DNA of 64,000 nt, taken from assembly GCF_004361695.1 (NCBI RefSeq), contig NZ_SNVW01000001.1, positions 531,170-595,169 of the forward strand, read 5' to 3'. Below the pieces are notes generated by a model. It had not been told where the DNA came from. It was given only the letters and a program-made list of their open reading frames with translations, and searched no databases. Position numbers and translations under genes: made by a program. The stretch comes from Curtobacterium flaccumfaciens (GTDB taxonomy: Bacteria; Actinomycetota; Actinomycetes; Actinomycetales; Microbacteriaceae). This document shows positions 8,185 through 17,801 of the stretch, piece after piece. Numbering within the stretch: the stretch's first letter is position 1; each line of letters starts with the position of its first letter.

Positions 8185-10698
8185 ATGACCCAGACCGCGA
8201 CCGCACCCGCGGCACCGACGACCTCGTCGAACGCCGTGATGAACCACCGGCAGATCCTGCTGGTGATCTACGGCCTGATGGCCGGCATGTTCCTCGGCGC
8301 ACTCGACCAGACGATCGTCGGCACCGCGATCCGCACCATCGGCGACGACCTGCACGGGCTCGACCAGCAGGCGTGGGTGACGACGGGCTACCTCATCGCC
8401 TCGACGATCACCACGCCGATCTACGGCAAGCTGTCCGACATCTTCGGCCGGCGCCCGCTGTTCCTCACCGCGATCGGCATCTTCATCGTCGGCTCGTTCG
8501 CGGCATCGTTCTCGACGTCGATGCTCATGCTCGCCGGGTTCCGTGCGCTGCAGGGCCTCGGCGCGGGTGGCCTGATGTCCCTGCCGCTGGCGATCATGGG
8601 CGACATGCTCGCTCCCCGCGAGCGGGCGAAGTACCAGGGGTACTTCCTCGCCGTGTTCGGCATCTCGAGCGTCATCGGCCCGCTCGTCGGCGGCGTCTTC
8701 GCCGGCTCGGGCGAGCTGCTCTTCATCTCCGGCTGGCGCTGGGTCTTCCTGATCAACGTGCCGATCGGCATCATCGCGCTGTTCATGGTGCTGACGTTCC
8801 TGCACCTGCCGAAGTTCGGGAACCGCGGGAAGCCCCGCATCGACTGGTGGGGCGCGACCCTCGTCATCGTCACGCTCGTCCCGCTGCTCCTCATCGCCGA
8901 GCAGGGTCGCGAGTGGGGCTGGGACTCCGCGGCGGCCTTCGCCTGCTACGGCATCGGTGCGGCCGGGCTCGTGGCGTTCATCCTCGTCGAGCGCGCCATG
9001 AAGGACGACGCGATCCTGCCGCTGAAGCTGTTCGGCTCGCGGGTGTTCTCGATGTCGGCGGTGCTGTCCGTCCTGGTCGGCTTCGGCATGTTCGGCGCGA
9101 TGCTGACCATCCCGCTGTACCTGCAGATCGTGAAGGGCGTCACGCCGACCGAGTCCGGCTTCGCGATGCTGCCGATGGTGCTCGGTCTGATGATCTCCTC
9201 GATCGCGTCCGGGCAGATCATCTCGAGGACCGGCAACTACCAGGTCTTCCCGATCACCGGCACGGCCTTCACGGCCATCGGCTTCACCGTGCTCACCTTC
9301 CTCACCGCCGACCGGCCGCTGTGGTTCCTCATGCTCGGCATGTTCGGCATCGGCCTCGGGCTCGGGCAGCTCATGCAGACCCTGACCCTGGCGGCGCAGA
9401 ACTCCGTCAGCCCGCGGGACATCGGCGTCGCGACCAGTGCGGCCACCTTCTTCCGCCAGATCGGCGGCACCATGGGCACCGCCGTGCTGCTCTCGGTGCT
9501 GTTCACCCTGATGCCGACGAACATCACCACGGCGATGCAGAACGAGAGCGACCTCAAGCCCGCGCTCAACGCCGCCCTCACCCCCTCGGTCGCGAACGCC
9601 GCCGACAACAAGGGCGTGATGGACCAGATCTGGAACAAGATCGTCGACCCGGTGAAGCAGAACGTGCAGGACGGCCTCAACAAGGGCGCCGTGCAGGCCA
9701 AGGAAGCAGCCGACGCCGCCGTGACGAAGCAGGTCACCGCCGCCGTGCAGCAGCAGGTCGCCGCCGGACAGGTCCCCGCTGCCTCGGCCGACGCGGTCAT
9801 CGCGGAGCAGGTCGCCGCGGCGAAGCCGGCCGCCGAGCAGCAGGCGCTCGAGACCGCGGCGTCGAAGGCGAACGCCGAGGTGGTCGACGGCACGCTGCAG
9901 GTCGACTACTCGAACGCCGACCAGCGGTCGAACGTCGTCGACGAGGTCGCTCCGACGCTCGTCAAGCAGCTCAAGAGCGGTGACTCGAGCGCGAACTCGT
10001 CGTCCAGCTCCGCGACGAGCGACACCTCGTTCCTCAACGGCGCCGACAAGCGTCTGACCCGTCCGTTCCTCGTCGGGTTCAGCGACTCCGCGGTCGTCGT
10101 CTACTGGGTCGGCCTCGCGGTGATCCTGCTCGCGTTCGTCCTCACGTGGTTCTTCCGGGTGCCGCCGCTCCGCAAGGTCTCGGCCCTGCAGGAGCAGGCG
10201 AACGCCGCCAAGGACGACGCCGACCGGCTATCCGTCGACGCCCAGCGGGCCGCCGCGGACACCGGGTCGCTCGTCTCGCCCGACACCGGGTCCATGGCGG
10301 TCGTGCCGACCTCGCCGGACGTCCCGTCGCAGCCCCGGTCCGCCGGTTCCGCGGTCGGGTCGGGTCAGCCTGGAGGCACGGCCTCCTCCGCCACGTCGGC
10401 ACCGTCCCACGCGTCCCCCGCTCCGGCGACCGGCCCTGCCGACACGGCACCGGCCGACACGGCACCGGCCGACGCCACGCGTGCGCCACTGCCGAACGCG
10501 ACCACGCACGGCGCGCACTCCGCCGCCGCCCCGGTCGATGAGCCACCCACCACCACCGGTGCCATCCGGACCCGGGCTGCCCACGCCGCTGCGACGCTCG
10601 TCGACGCGACCGCGGAACCGACCGCAGCGGACGCGGCGGACCCGAGCCGCGCCTCCCGGCCGGACGAGCACGCGCACGGCCGCCACTCGGCCGAGTAG
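8185..10698 (+). CDS. DHA2-family MFS multidrug exporter with long extracytoplasmic loop and tail
   Basis: An 837-aa drug:proton antiporter of the EmrB/QacA (14-TM) type. LDQTIVGTAIRTIG near the N-terminus is the motif-D1-like segment, GKLSDIFGRRP is motif A in the loop after TM2, and GPLVGGVFA is a motif-C-like stretch. About 150 hydrophilic Ala/Gln-rich residues with a coiled-coil look lie before the last membrane helix. About 200 low-complexity Ala/Pro/Thr/Ser residues follow it, including TAPADTAPADA. Most family members are about 500 aa, so both additions are unusual. One copy of the CTGGAGGC repeat lies in the tail (near 10371). The ATG is chosen at the start of family homology, downstream of the operator. 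Confidence 0.88.
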   Translation: MTQTATAPAAPTTSSNAVMNHRQILLVIYGLMAGMFLGALDQTIVGTAIRTIGDDLHGLDQQAWVTTGYLIASTITTPIYGKLSDIFGRRPLFLTAIGIFIVGSFAASFSTSMLMLAGFRALQGLGAGGLMSLPLAIMGDMLAPRERAKYQGYFLAVFGISSVIGPLVGGVFAGSGELLFISGWRWVFLINVPIGIIALFMVLTFLHLPKFGNRGKPRIDWWGATLVIVTLVPLLLIAEQGREWGWDSAAAFACYGIGAAGLVAFILVERAMKDDAILPLKLFGSRVFSMSAVLSVLVGFGMFGAMLTIPLYLQIVKGVTPTESGFAMLPMVLGLMISSIASGQIISRTGNYQVFPITGTAFTAIGFTVLTFLTADRPLWFLMLGMFGIGLGLGQLMQTLTLAAQNSVSPRDIGVATSAATFFRQIGGTMGTAVLLSVLFTLMPTNITTAMQNESDLKPALNAALTPSVANAADNKGVMDQIWNKIVDPVKQNVQDGLNKGAVQAKEAADAAVTKQVTAAVQQQVAAGQVPAASADAVIAEQVAAAKPAAEQQALETAASKANAEVVDGTLQVDYSNADQRSNVVDEVAPTLVKQLKSGDSSANSSSSSATSDTSFLNGADKRLTRPFLVGFSDSAVVVYWVGLAVILLAFVLTWFFRVPPLRKVSALQEQANAAKDDADRLSVDAQRAAADTGSLVSPDTGSMAVVPTSPDVPSQPRSAGSAVGSGQPGGTASSATSAPSHASPAPATGPADTAPADTAPADATRAPLPNATTHGAHSAAAPVDEPPTTTGAIRTRAAHAAATLVDATAEPTAADAADPSRASRPDEHAHGRHSAE

Positions 10699-10771
10699 CC
10701 GACCGACTGCCGGGCCCGCCCGTCCGCGCCCGCCAGTCGGGCGCCCGCCAGTCGGGACCTTCCGACTCGGA

Positions 10772-10809
10772 ACGACGAGGTCGCTGTCGTACGACAGCGA
10801 CCTCGTCGT
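10772..10809. repeat. 38-base perfect palindrome in the convergent gap
   Basis: The 38 bases read identically on both strands, with the centre at 10790/10791 (TCGT|ACGA). A second, shorter GTCGTACGAC lies about 65 bases further on. The palindrome sits between the exporter stop (10698) and the methyltransferase stop (10995). It could be a strong bidirectional terminator or a protein-binding site. The rest of 10699-10994 holds two short CGCCAGTCGGG direct repeats and no convincing gene. Confidence 0.85.
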
Positions 10810-10994
10810 CGCTGCGCGCCTGCAACTGTTGCCGCCGCGGGGGAACGACGTGCTCGATGTCGTACGACGTCGGCGCTGTCGCTCGTTGCGCACGCGCGTC
10901 CGCGCGTCCGCGCGTCTCGGAGCGCACCCGACCGCGTCGGAGCGCCCGTTCGTGAGGCCGGTCGAGCGCGTCCGCGCGCGTCGACCCGCCCGCG

Positions 10995-11954
10995 TCAGCC
11001 CGTGGAGGCGGCGGACGGTCCCACGATCTCGAACGACGCACCGGGCAGCCGACGACGCATGACGTCGACCGCGACCGGGTTGTCGTCGACCAGCACGAAC
11101 CGTCGGCCGAGCGCCCGGGCGACCGCACCCGTCGTGCCGCTGCCGGCGAAGAAGTCGAGGACCCAGTCCCCCTCGCGCGACGACGCCTGCACGATCCTCC
11201 GCAGCACGCCCTCGGGCTTCTGCGTCGGGTAGCCGGTCTTCTCCTTGCCGGTCGGCGACACGATCGTGTGCCACCAGACATCGGTCGGCAGCTTGCCGCG
11301 CTCCCGCTTCTCGGGGGTGACGAGGCCGGGTGCCATGTACGGCTCACGGTCGACGGCCGCGGAGTCGAACCAGTACCGCGCCGGATCCTTCACGTAGGCC
11401 AGGATCGTGTCGTGCTTCGTCGGCCAGCGGGAGCGGGACTTCGCGCCGAAGTCGTACGCCCAGACGATCTCGTTGAGGAACGCGTCACGGCCGAATAGCG
11501 CGTCGAGCAGGACCTTGGCGTAGTGCGCCTCGCGGTAGTCGAGGTGCAGGTACAGGGTGCCGTCGTCGGCGAGGAGTCGCCAGGCCTCGAGCAGCCGCGG
11601 CTCGAGGAACGACCAGTAGTCGTCGAACCGGTCGTCGAAGCGCATGAGGTCGCCGCGGATCCGCTCGTACGTGCGCCCGCGGAAGCCGGTGACGCGGGTC
11701 TCGGGGCGGGCGCGCGGGGGTGCTGCGGGCTCGGGCGCCATGCCGCCGGACGCCGCGACCGCCGTGTCGGACGTCACGACCGCCGTGTCGGACGTCGCGA
11801 CCGCCGCGCTCGCGTGGCGCCGCTGGTACCGGCCGGTGTTGAACGGCGGGTCGAGGTAGACGAGCGTGAAGGAGCCGTCCGCCAGGGTCGGCAGGACATC
11901 GAGGTTGTCCCCGAGGACCACCCGGTCCGGACCGCGATCGTCTCCGCTCTGCAC
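10995..11954 (-). CDS. Orphan beta-class DNA methyltransferase (N6-adenine or N4-cytosine)
   Basis: A 319-aa enzyme of the N6/N4-MTase family. Motif IV (LDPPFNTG, residues about 34-41) precedes motif I (DFFAGSGTTG, about 267-276), the order that defines the beta class. VVLGDNLDVL begins the catalytic domain, and YPTQKPEGVLRRI is the usual segment before motif I. An Ala/Ser/Thr-rich insertion after motif IV contains a 21-base tandem duplication (11761-11802). No restriction gene is adjacent, so it is probably a solitary regulatory methylase. The GTG at 11952-11954 is preferred because CACAAT (minus strand, 11961-11966) ends six bases before it. The in-frame ATG at 12030-12032 would overlap the divergent GNAT start. 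Confidence 0.8.
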   Translation of the reverse strand: MQSGDDRGPDRVVLGDNLDVLPTLADGSFTLVYLDPPFNTGRYQRRHASAAVATSDTAVVTSDTAVAASGGMAPEPAAPPRARPETRVTGFRGRTYERIRGDLMRFDDRFDDYWSFLEPRLLEAWRLLADDGTLYLHLDYREAHYAKVLLDALFGRDAFLNEIVWAYDFGAKSRSRWPTKHDTILAYVKDPARYWFDSAAVDREPYMAPGLVTPEKRERGKLPTDVWWHTIVSPTGKEKTGYPTQKPEGVLRRIVQASSREGDWVLDFFAGSGTTGAVARALGRRFVLVDDNPVAVDVMRRRLPGASFEIVGPSAASTG

Positions 11955-12030
11955 GGCTCCATTGTGGTCCAGGACAGCAGGGGCGCCGGTCCACAGCGTG
12001 CGGTGCGGCAGCCGGGGTATCTTCGCCGCC

Positions 12031-12315
12031 ATGGCAGCACCCGAGGTCCGCAACGACACCGACAAGCAGCAGTACTCCCTCGTCGAGGACGGCGAGGTCA
12101 TCGGCTTCGCCGCGTACGAAGTCGACGGCGACGAGATCCGCTTCGTGCACACCGAGGTCGACCCGGCGCACCGTGGCGGCGGCCACGCGTCGATCCTGGT
12201 CGAGCACGCGCTCGACGACGTCCGATCCGGATCGCTCCGCGTCGTGCCGCAGTGCAGCTACGTCAAGGCGTGGATCGAGAAGCACCCGGACTACCAGGAG
12301 CTCACGACCCGCTGA
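12031..12315 (+). CDS. Small GNAT-like acetyltransferase (PF14542 type)
   Basis: A 94-aa protein matching the short YjdJ/PF14542 group of GCN5-related acetyltransferases. It has the pattern EVIGFAAYEVDGDEIRFVHTEV and the acetyl-CoA loop VDPAHRGGGHASILV, ending with the YVKAWIEKHPDY helix. Members are about 90-100 aa, so the length is normal. TATCTT (12018-12023) ends seven bases before the ATG, consistent with a leaderless message. It is divergent from the methyltransferase. The acceptor substrate is unknown. Confidence 0.85.
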   Translation: MAAPEVRNDTDKQQYSLVEDGEVIGFAAYEVDGDEIRFVHTEVDPAHRGGGHASILVEHALDDVRSGSLRVVPQCSYVKAWIEKHPDYQELTTR

Positions 12316-12352
12316 CCCGATCCGCTGAGCCGATCCGGCCCGTCGCCGCAGC

Positions 12353-12682
12353 TCAGTAGCTGCGGTCGTGCGTGCCGGCGCGGGCCTCGTGCCGCCCGGC
12401 GCTCCGCACCGCCGGCACCTTGATGAGCACGCTGCCGCTGAGCAGGTCGTGGTCGTCGTCCGCCGGTGTCGGCGCTTCTCTCGGGAGGCGCGACTGCCGC
12501 TCGTACTCCGCCTGCGTCTCGTGACGGGTCGGCGCGAAGACCTCGTCCATCATCGAGATCACGCCGCCGGATCCGCCGCTGCGTGTGGCCTTGTTCGACA
12601 GGTCGATCCACCCCACGCGATCGGCGACCCACATCACGACGGCCGCGGCGGCCACCGCCCCCAGGAGGATCAACCAGTTCAC
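12353..12682 (-). CDS. Small single-pass membrane protein, hypothetical
   Basis: A 109-aa protein with one N-terminal transmembrane helix (LILLGAVAAAAVVMWVADRVG) followed by a polar, charged cytoplasmic or exported tail. I recognise no family. The GTG start at 12680-12682 is supported by TAGCCT (minus strand, 12690-12695) seven bases upstream. It lies convergent to the GNAT gene and divergent from the AAA+ ATPase gene. Confidence 0.6.
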   Translation of the reverse strand: MNWLILLGAVAAAAVVMWVADRVGWIDLSNKATRSGGSGGVISMMDEVFAPTRHETQAEYERQSRLPREAPTPADDDHDLLSGSVLIKVPAVRSAGRHEARAGTHDRSY

Positions 12683-12802
12683 GCTGACGAGGCTACGTGG
12701 GCTGTCGGAGGCCGACATCAGCCGCGCGGGGGATCCTCGCGATCCACAGACGTCGTCCTGCAGGACGATGCCCGCTCCGGGGGCACGTGCCAAGATGACG
12801 AC

Positions 12803-14365
12803 GTGCTCGACGACGCAGACCGTGACCTGATGCGGGCCTTCGCCCGCTACATCGAGAAGGCGAACGAACTCGCCGCCTCCGAGCAGCAGGCGGTGCTCAC
12901 GCCCGTCGGCGAACGGATCCGCGAGCACCTCGGCGTCGACCCGCAGTCCGTCCCCGTGGTCACCGAGGAGTTCCCCGACCACCGGCTCGTCGACGCGGAC
13001 ATCGCACTCGAGGAACTCGCTGGCACCGCGGCGGACGCGCTCGTCGGCATCGCCGGTGACGACAGCCGCTTCCACAGCTCGGTGAGCGAGCTCGTCGCCA
13101 ACCCGCACACCCGTTGGACCACGGGCCCGGTGAGCTACGCGCCGCGGGCGACCAGCGCCGACGACACGCGTCGGGTGGTCTCGTTCGGCCTGCGGTTCCT
13201 GACGTTCGACGGCGCCCCGGTGGCGGTCGTCCAGCGGTCGGCGAAGCCCGAGTACGGCCGTGCGCAGGCGACGCTCGAGATCCTCGCCGCCGACCAGGAC
13301 GCCGGCAGCGCCTTCCTGCTGCGGCTCCGCGCCCTCATGATCGAGCGGAGCGTCCTGCGCGGCCAGGTGCTGTCGTTCGTGCAGTCCGAGTACGGGTCCG
13401 ACGCCGGCGCGACGTTCCTCCGACGCCCCGAGGTCGGCGCCGACGACGTCGTGCTGAGCGACGGCGTGCTCGACGAGGTCGTGGACCACGTCGTCGGGAT
13501 CGGCGAGCAGCGTGATGCGCTCCTCGCGGCAGGCCAGCACCTCAAGCGCGGGGTGCTGCTCTACGGCCCGCCCGGCACCGGGAAGACGCTCACCATCCGC
13601 CACCTGCTGGCTCGGACCCCCGGCGTGACGGCGATCCTGCTCACCGGGTCGAGCATCCGGGCGATCGGCTCCGCTGCCGAGATCGCCCGCACGTTCCAGC
13701 CGTCGATCGTCGTCCTCGAGGACATCGACCTCGTCGCCATGGAGCGGCACAGCTCCCCGCAGCCGCTCCTGTTCGAGGTGCTCGACGCCCTCGACGGACT
13801 CGACGGCGACGCGGACGTGGCGTTCGTGATGACGACGAACCGGGTGTCCGTGCTCGAACGCGCCCTGGCCGATCGCCCCGGTCGGGTGGACCTGGCCGTC
13901 GAGATCCCCTTGCCCCAACTACCCGAACGGGTGCGGCTGTTCCGCCGGTACGCCGCGGCGCTGCCGTTCTCCGACGCGGCCCTGTCCGAGGCGGCCGAGC
14001 GAGCGGAGGGCACCACCGGGTCGTTCGCGAAGGAGCTCATGCGGCGGAGCGTCCTCGCGGCGGCACTGCGTGACGCCGAGCCGTCGGACGTCGACCTCCG
14101 TGCTGCGCTCGACTCCCTGCTCACCGAGCGGTCGGCGCTGACGCGGAAGCTGCTCGGCACCCGGACGGGCGGCGAGCACGACGAGGACGACGAGCACGAC
14201 GAGGACCCCGACGAGGTCACCTATTCGGGCTCGTACGTGGCCGTCGCGCCCCTCGCGCACACCACGTTCGCCCCGGGCCCGATGCAGAGCCGACTCGACG
14301 TGACCCTGCGGTCACCCGAGGACGACGACGACATCGACGACGAGGACCGCTCCCGCGAACGGTGA
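12803..14365 (+). CDS. AAA+ ATPase with N-terminal substrate-recognition region
   Basis: A 520-aa protein. The first 240 residues are a helical, charged region with no family I recognise. They are followed by a classical AAA module: Walker A GPPGTGKT, Walker B IVVLEDIDLV, sensor-1 MTTNR and an arginine-containing RPGRVD segment. The C-terminal tail is strongly acidic, with Asp/Glu runs. The single AAA module resembles the Cdc48/ATPase-family group found as stand-alone proteins in actinomycetes. The substrate is unknown. The GTG start is chosen because CAAGAT (12791-12796) ends six bases before it. An ATG nine codons later is possible. Its stop abuts the convergent lplA stop. Confidence 0.8.
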   Translation: MLDDADRDLMRAFARYIEKANELAASEQQAVLTPVGERIREHLGVDPQSVPVVTEEFPDHRLVDADIALEELAGTAADALVGIAGDDSRFHSSVSELVANPHTRWTTGPVSYAPRATSADDTRRVVSFGLRFLTFDGAPVAVVQRSAKPEYGRAQATLEILAADQDAGSAFLLRLRALMIERSVLRGQVLSFVQSEYGSDAGATFLRRPEVGADDVVLSDGVLDEVVDHVVGIGEQRDALLAAGQHLKRGVLLYGPPGTGKTLTIRHLLARTPGVTAILLTGSSIRAIGSAAEIARTFQPSIVVLEDIDLVAMERHSSPQPLLFEVLDALDGLDGDADVAFVMTTNRVSVLERALADRPGRVDLAVEIPLPQLPERVRLFRRYAAALPFSDAALSEAAERAEGTTGSFAKELMRRSVLAAALRDAEPSDVDLRAALDSLLTERSALTRKLLGTRTGGEHDEDDEHDEDPDEVTYSGSYVAVAPLAHTTFAPGPMQSRLDVTLRSPEDDDDIDDEDRSRER

Positions 14366-15415
14366 TCAGGGAACGCGCTCGAGCCACTCCTGCGTCGCGA
14401 ACTTCGTCCGCACGAGTTCCTGGGCCCGCGCCCGCTCGGCCTCGGTCACGTGCCCCTCGTGCGCGCCGTAGAGCTTCGTGAACGTGCCCTTCAGCCGCTC
14501 GATGATCTCGGCGCGACTCAGCCCGGTCTGGGACCGCAGCGGGTCGACACGCTTCGCCGCGCTCGTGGTCCCCTTGTCGCTCATCTTCTCGCGCCCGATC
14601 CGGAGGACCTGCACCATCTTCTCGCCGTCCATGTCGTAGCTCATGGTGGCGTGGTGGAGCAGCGATCCGGTGCCGAGGCGCTTCTGGGCGGCGCCGCCGA
14701 TCTTCCCCTTCGTCGAGGAGATGTCGTTGAGCGGCTGGTAGTACGCCTCGATGCCGAGGGACTTCAGCGCCTCGATCACCCACTCGTCGAGGTACGCGTA
14801 CGAGTCGGCGAAGGTCATGCCCTGCACGAGGTCGGTCGGCACGTAGAGCGAGTACGAGATGATCGCGCCGGCGTCCATGAACATCGCGCCGCCGCCGGAG
14901 ATCCGCCGCACGACCTCGACGCCGTACTTCGCCGCGCCCTCCGGGTCCACTTCGTTCTTGAGCGACTGGAAGGACCCGATGACGACGGCCGGCTGGTCCC
15001 ACTCCCAGATGCGCAGGGTCGGACCGCGGCGGCCAGCGCCCACCTCTTCGGTGAGGACCTGGTCGAGGGCGAGGTGCTCGTTCGGGCTGATCGGCCCCTC
15101 GTGGACGATCTCCCAGTCGTACTCCTGCCACGTGCTCGCGCGGGACAGCGCCCGGCGGACGGCGACGCCGACGGACTCGGGGGTGAAGCCGAGGAGCACG
15201 GCGTCCTCCGGCAGGGCGGCTCGGACGGCCGTGGCGATGCCGGCAGCGTCGGTGGTCGCCGGCAGGCCGTTCACCGCCTGGTCGATGCGCGGCAGCGCGT
15301 CGTCGGGTTCGAGGAAGAAGTCCCCCGCCAGACGGAACTCGTGGATGACGCCGTCGACGACCTCGAGGTCGACGACGACCAGCTTGCCCCCGGGGACCTT
15401 GTACTCACCGTGCAT
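14366..15415 (-). CDS. lplA: Lipoate-protein ligase family enzyme with accessory domain at the N-terminus
   Basis: A 349-aa protein. Residues 1-90 (GEYKVPGGKLVVVDLEV...) resemble the small lipoate-ligase accessory domain, which is C-terminal in E. coli LplA. The BPL/LplA catalytic domain follows, with RRISGGGAMFMDAG as the lipoyl-binding loop and GKIGGAAQKR as the catalytic-lysine segment. It would activate lipoate with ATP and transfer it to lipoyl domains of 2-oxoacid dehydrogenases. TAGGGT (minus strand, 15422-15427) ends six bases before the ATG. The domain order is the point of note. I have not checked how common it is in actinomycetes. Confidence 0.85.
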   Translation of the reverse strand: MHGEYKVPGGKLVVVDLEVVDGVIHEFRLAGDFFLEPDDALPRIDQAVNGLPATTDAAGIATAVRAALPEDAVLLGFTPESVGVAVRRALSRASTWQEYDWEIVHEGPISPNEHLALDQVLTEEVGAGRRGPTLRIWEWDQPAVVIGSFQSLKNEVDPEGAAKYGVEVVRRISGGGAMFMDAGAIISYSLYVPTDLVQGMTFADSYAYLDEWVIEALKSLGIEAYYQPLNDISSTKGKIGGAAQKRLGTGSLLHHATMSYDMDGEKMVQVLRIGREKMSDKGTTSAAKRVDPLRSQTGLSRAEIIERLKGTFTKLYGAHEGHVTEAERARAQELVRTKFATQEWLERVP

Positions 15416-15470
15416 GACGCAACCCTATTCCGGGCGGGTGACGGTCCGGCGGTGCGGCCGGAACAGGGCA

Positions 15471-15510
15471 GCCTGAAGGCGCGTGGCGGCGCCGCCACGC
15501 GCCTCCAGGC
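15471..15510. terminator. 40-base near-perfect palindrome, CTGGAGGC type
   Basis: Arms 15471-15490 and 15491-15510 pair at 19 of 20 positions with essentially no loop. It lies downstream of the lipase-like gene (stop at 15643) on the same strand, with the hexamer array in between. It probably ends that transcript ahead of lplA. It is one of the best copies of the window-wide repeat. Confidence 0.65.
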
Positions 15511-15563
15511 CCGGTGGGTCGCACCTGCAGACCGCCGCCGGTCTCGTCAGCGTCCGTGTCAGG

Positions 15564-15647
15564 GTCAGCGTCAGCGTCAGCGTCAGCGTCAGCGTCAGCG
15601 TCAGCGTCAGCGTCAGCGTCAGCGTCAGCGTCAGCGTCAGCGTCAGC
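15564..15647. repeat. GTCAGC hexamer array, 14 perfect copies
   Basis: Fourteen uninterrupted GTCAGC units occupy 15564-15647, preceded by degenerate copies from about 15547. On the minus strand the last unit supplies the TGA stop of the lipase-like gene (15643-15645). The rest lies in the gap before lplA. The array is open in several frames on both strands, which creates spurious repeat-protein ORFs. Confidence 0.95.
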
Positions 15648-16512
15648 GGGTCGTCGCCCGGTCCAGCCACGCGACCAGGTCGGCGACCACCTCGTCGCGG
15701 TTCGTCTCGTTGTAGACCTCGTGCCGCGCCCCCTCGTACACCTGCACCGTCACGTCGGAGAGCCGACCCCGCCGCCGGTACGCCTGCGCGAGCCGCTCGA
15801 CGGAGCGAGGGCCGCCGAGCGGGTCGTCCGACCCGACCTGCAGCAGCATCGGCAGGTCGTGCGGGATGCCCCGACGCGGCACCCCGAGCAGCCGCAGCGT
15901 GTCCGCCAGACCGAACAGGCCGATGACGTCCGCCTCGACCGCCAGCGGGTCGACCGCCATCGCGTCGATGACCTTCCGGTCACGGGTGAGCCACTCGAAC
16001 TTCGTCGGCCCGGACCCCGCGTGCCGGGCGTTCAGGTCGCCGCTGTTCATCCACCCGGGCAGTCGGTACGCGCTGCCGGAGAGCACGACGCCGTCGTACG
16101 ACCCGGACGAGGTGTTCACGATCCGCTGGGCCATGAGCGAGCCCCACGAGTGTCCGAGGAGCACGAGCGGGACGCCCGGGGTGTCCTCCTTCGCGACCGC
16201 GGTCATCTGCTCGACCGCTGCGATCGCGGCGCGCAGGCCACCGGGTCCGAGGCGCCCGAGCTTCGCGTGGTCGCCCTCCCACTGCCCGAGACCGGTGCGC
16301 CCGTGCCCGCGGTGGTCGTTCACGTGGACGGTGTAGCCGGCGCGGACGAGGTCCTGCGCGAGGGGCTCGTAGCGGAGCCCGTGCTCCCCGACGCCGTGCG
16401 CGATCTGCACGATGCCCTTCGGTCGCGCCGCCCGCCAGGTGGAGTAGACGATCTCGACGCCGTACGCGTCGGTGAACGAGGCGTCGCCTCGCGCTGCGGA
16501 GAAGGTGGGCAC
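15643..16512 (-). CDS. Alpha/beta-hydrolase, monoacylglycerol lipase-like
   Basis: A 289-aa hydrolase of the serine aminopeptidase S33/Hydrolase_4 group. It has the oxyanion segment AHGVGEHGLRY, the HVNDHRGHGRT strand typical of monoacylglycerol lipases, nucleophile elbow LGHSWGS, acid QVGSDDPL and final EGARHEVYNE with the catalytic His. It likely acts on monoacylglycerols or lysophospholipids in the cytosol or at the membrane. The GTG at 16510-16512 starts the homologous region, and GAGGAT (minus strand, 16519-16524) ends six bases upstream. The stop codon is formed by the first unit of the hexamer array read on this strand. Confidence 0.85.
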   Translation of the reverse strand: MPTFSAARGDASFTDAYGVEIVYSTWRAARPKGIVQIAHGVGEHGLRYEPLAQDLVRAGYTVHVNDHRGHGRTGLGQWEGDHAKLGRLGPGGLRAAIAAVEQMTAVAKEDTPGVPLVLLGHSWGSLMAQRIVNTSSGSYDGVVLSGSAYRLPGWMNSGDLNARHAGSGPTKFEWLTRDRKVIDAMAVDPLAVEADVIGLFGLADTLRLLGVPRRGIPHDLPMLLQVGSDDPLGGPRSVERLAQAYRRRGRLSDVTVQVYEGARHEVYNETNRDEVVADLVAWLDRATTR

Positions 16513-16599
16513 GGGTCGATCCTCCCAGATCGGCAGGCGGTCCAGCCTGTTCACCCGGCGTTCACGCAGCCGGTGCGGCGTGGGCCTACCGTCCCCGGC

Positions 16600-17790
<1,191 letters not shown>

Positions 17791-17801
17791 GGAGGACACG
17801 C

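Noticed and set aside
11955..12032. The ATG at 12030-12032 as start of the DNA methyltransferase
   Set aside because: It would overlap the divergent GNAT start codon. The GTG at 11954 has a -10 element six bases upstream, and the extra residues show no conservation signal.
15425..15715. Repeat proteins (SVSV, TLTL, RQRQ) across the hexamer array
   Set aside because: They arise only because GTCAGC has no stop in any frame. No ribosome site or conserved start supports them.
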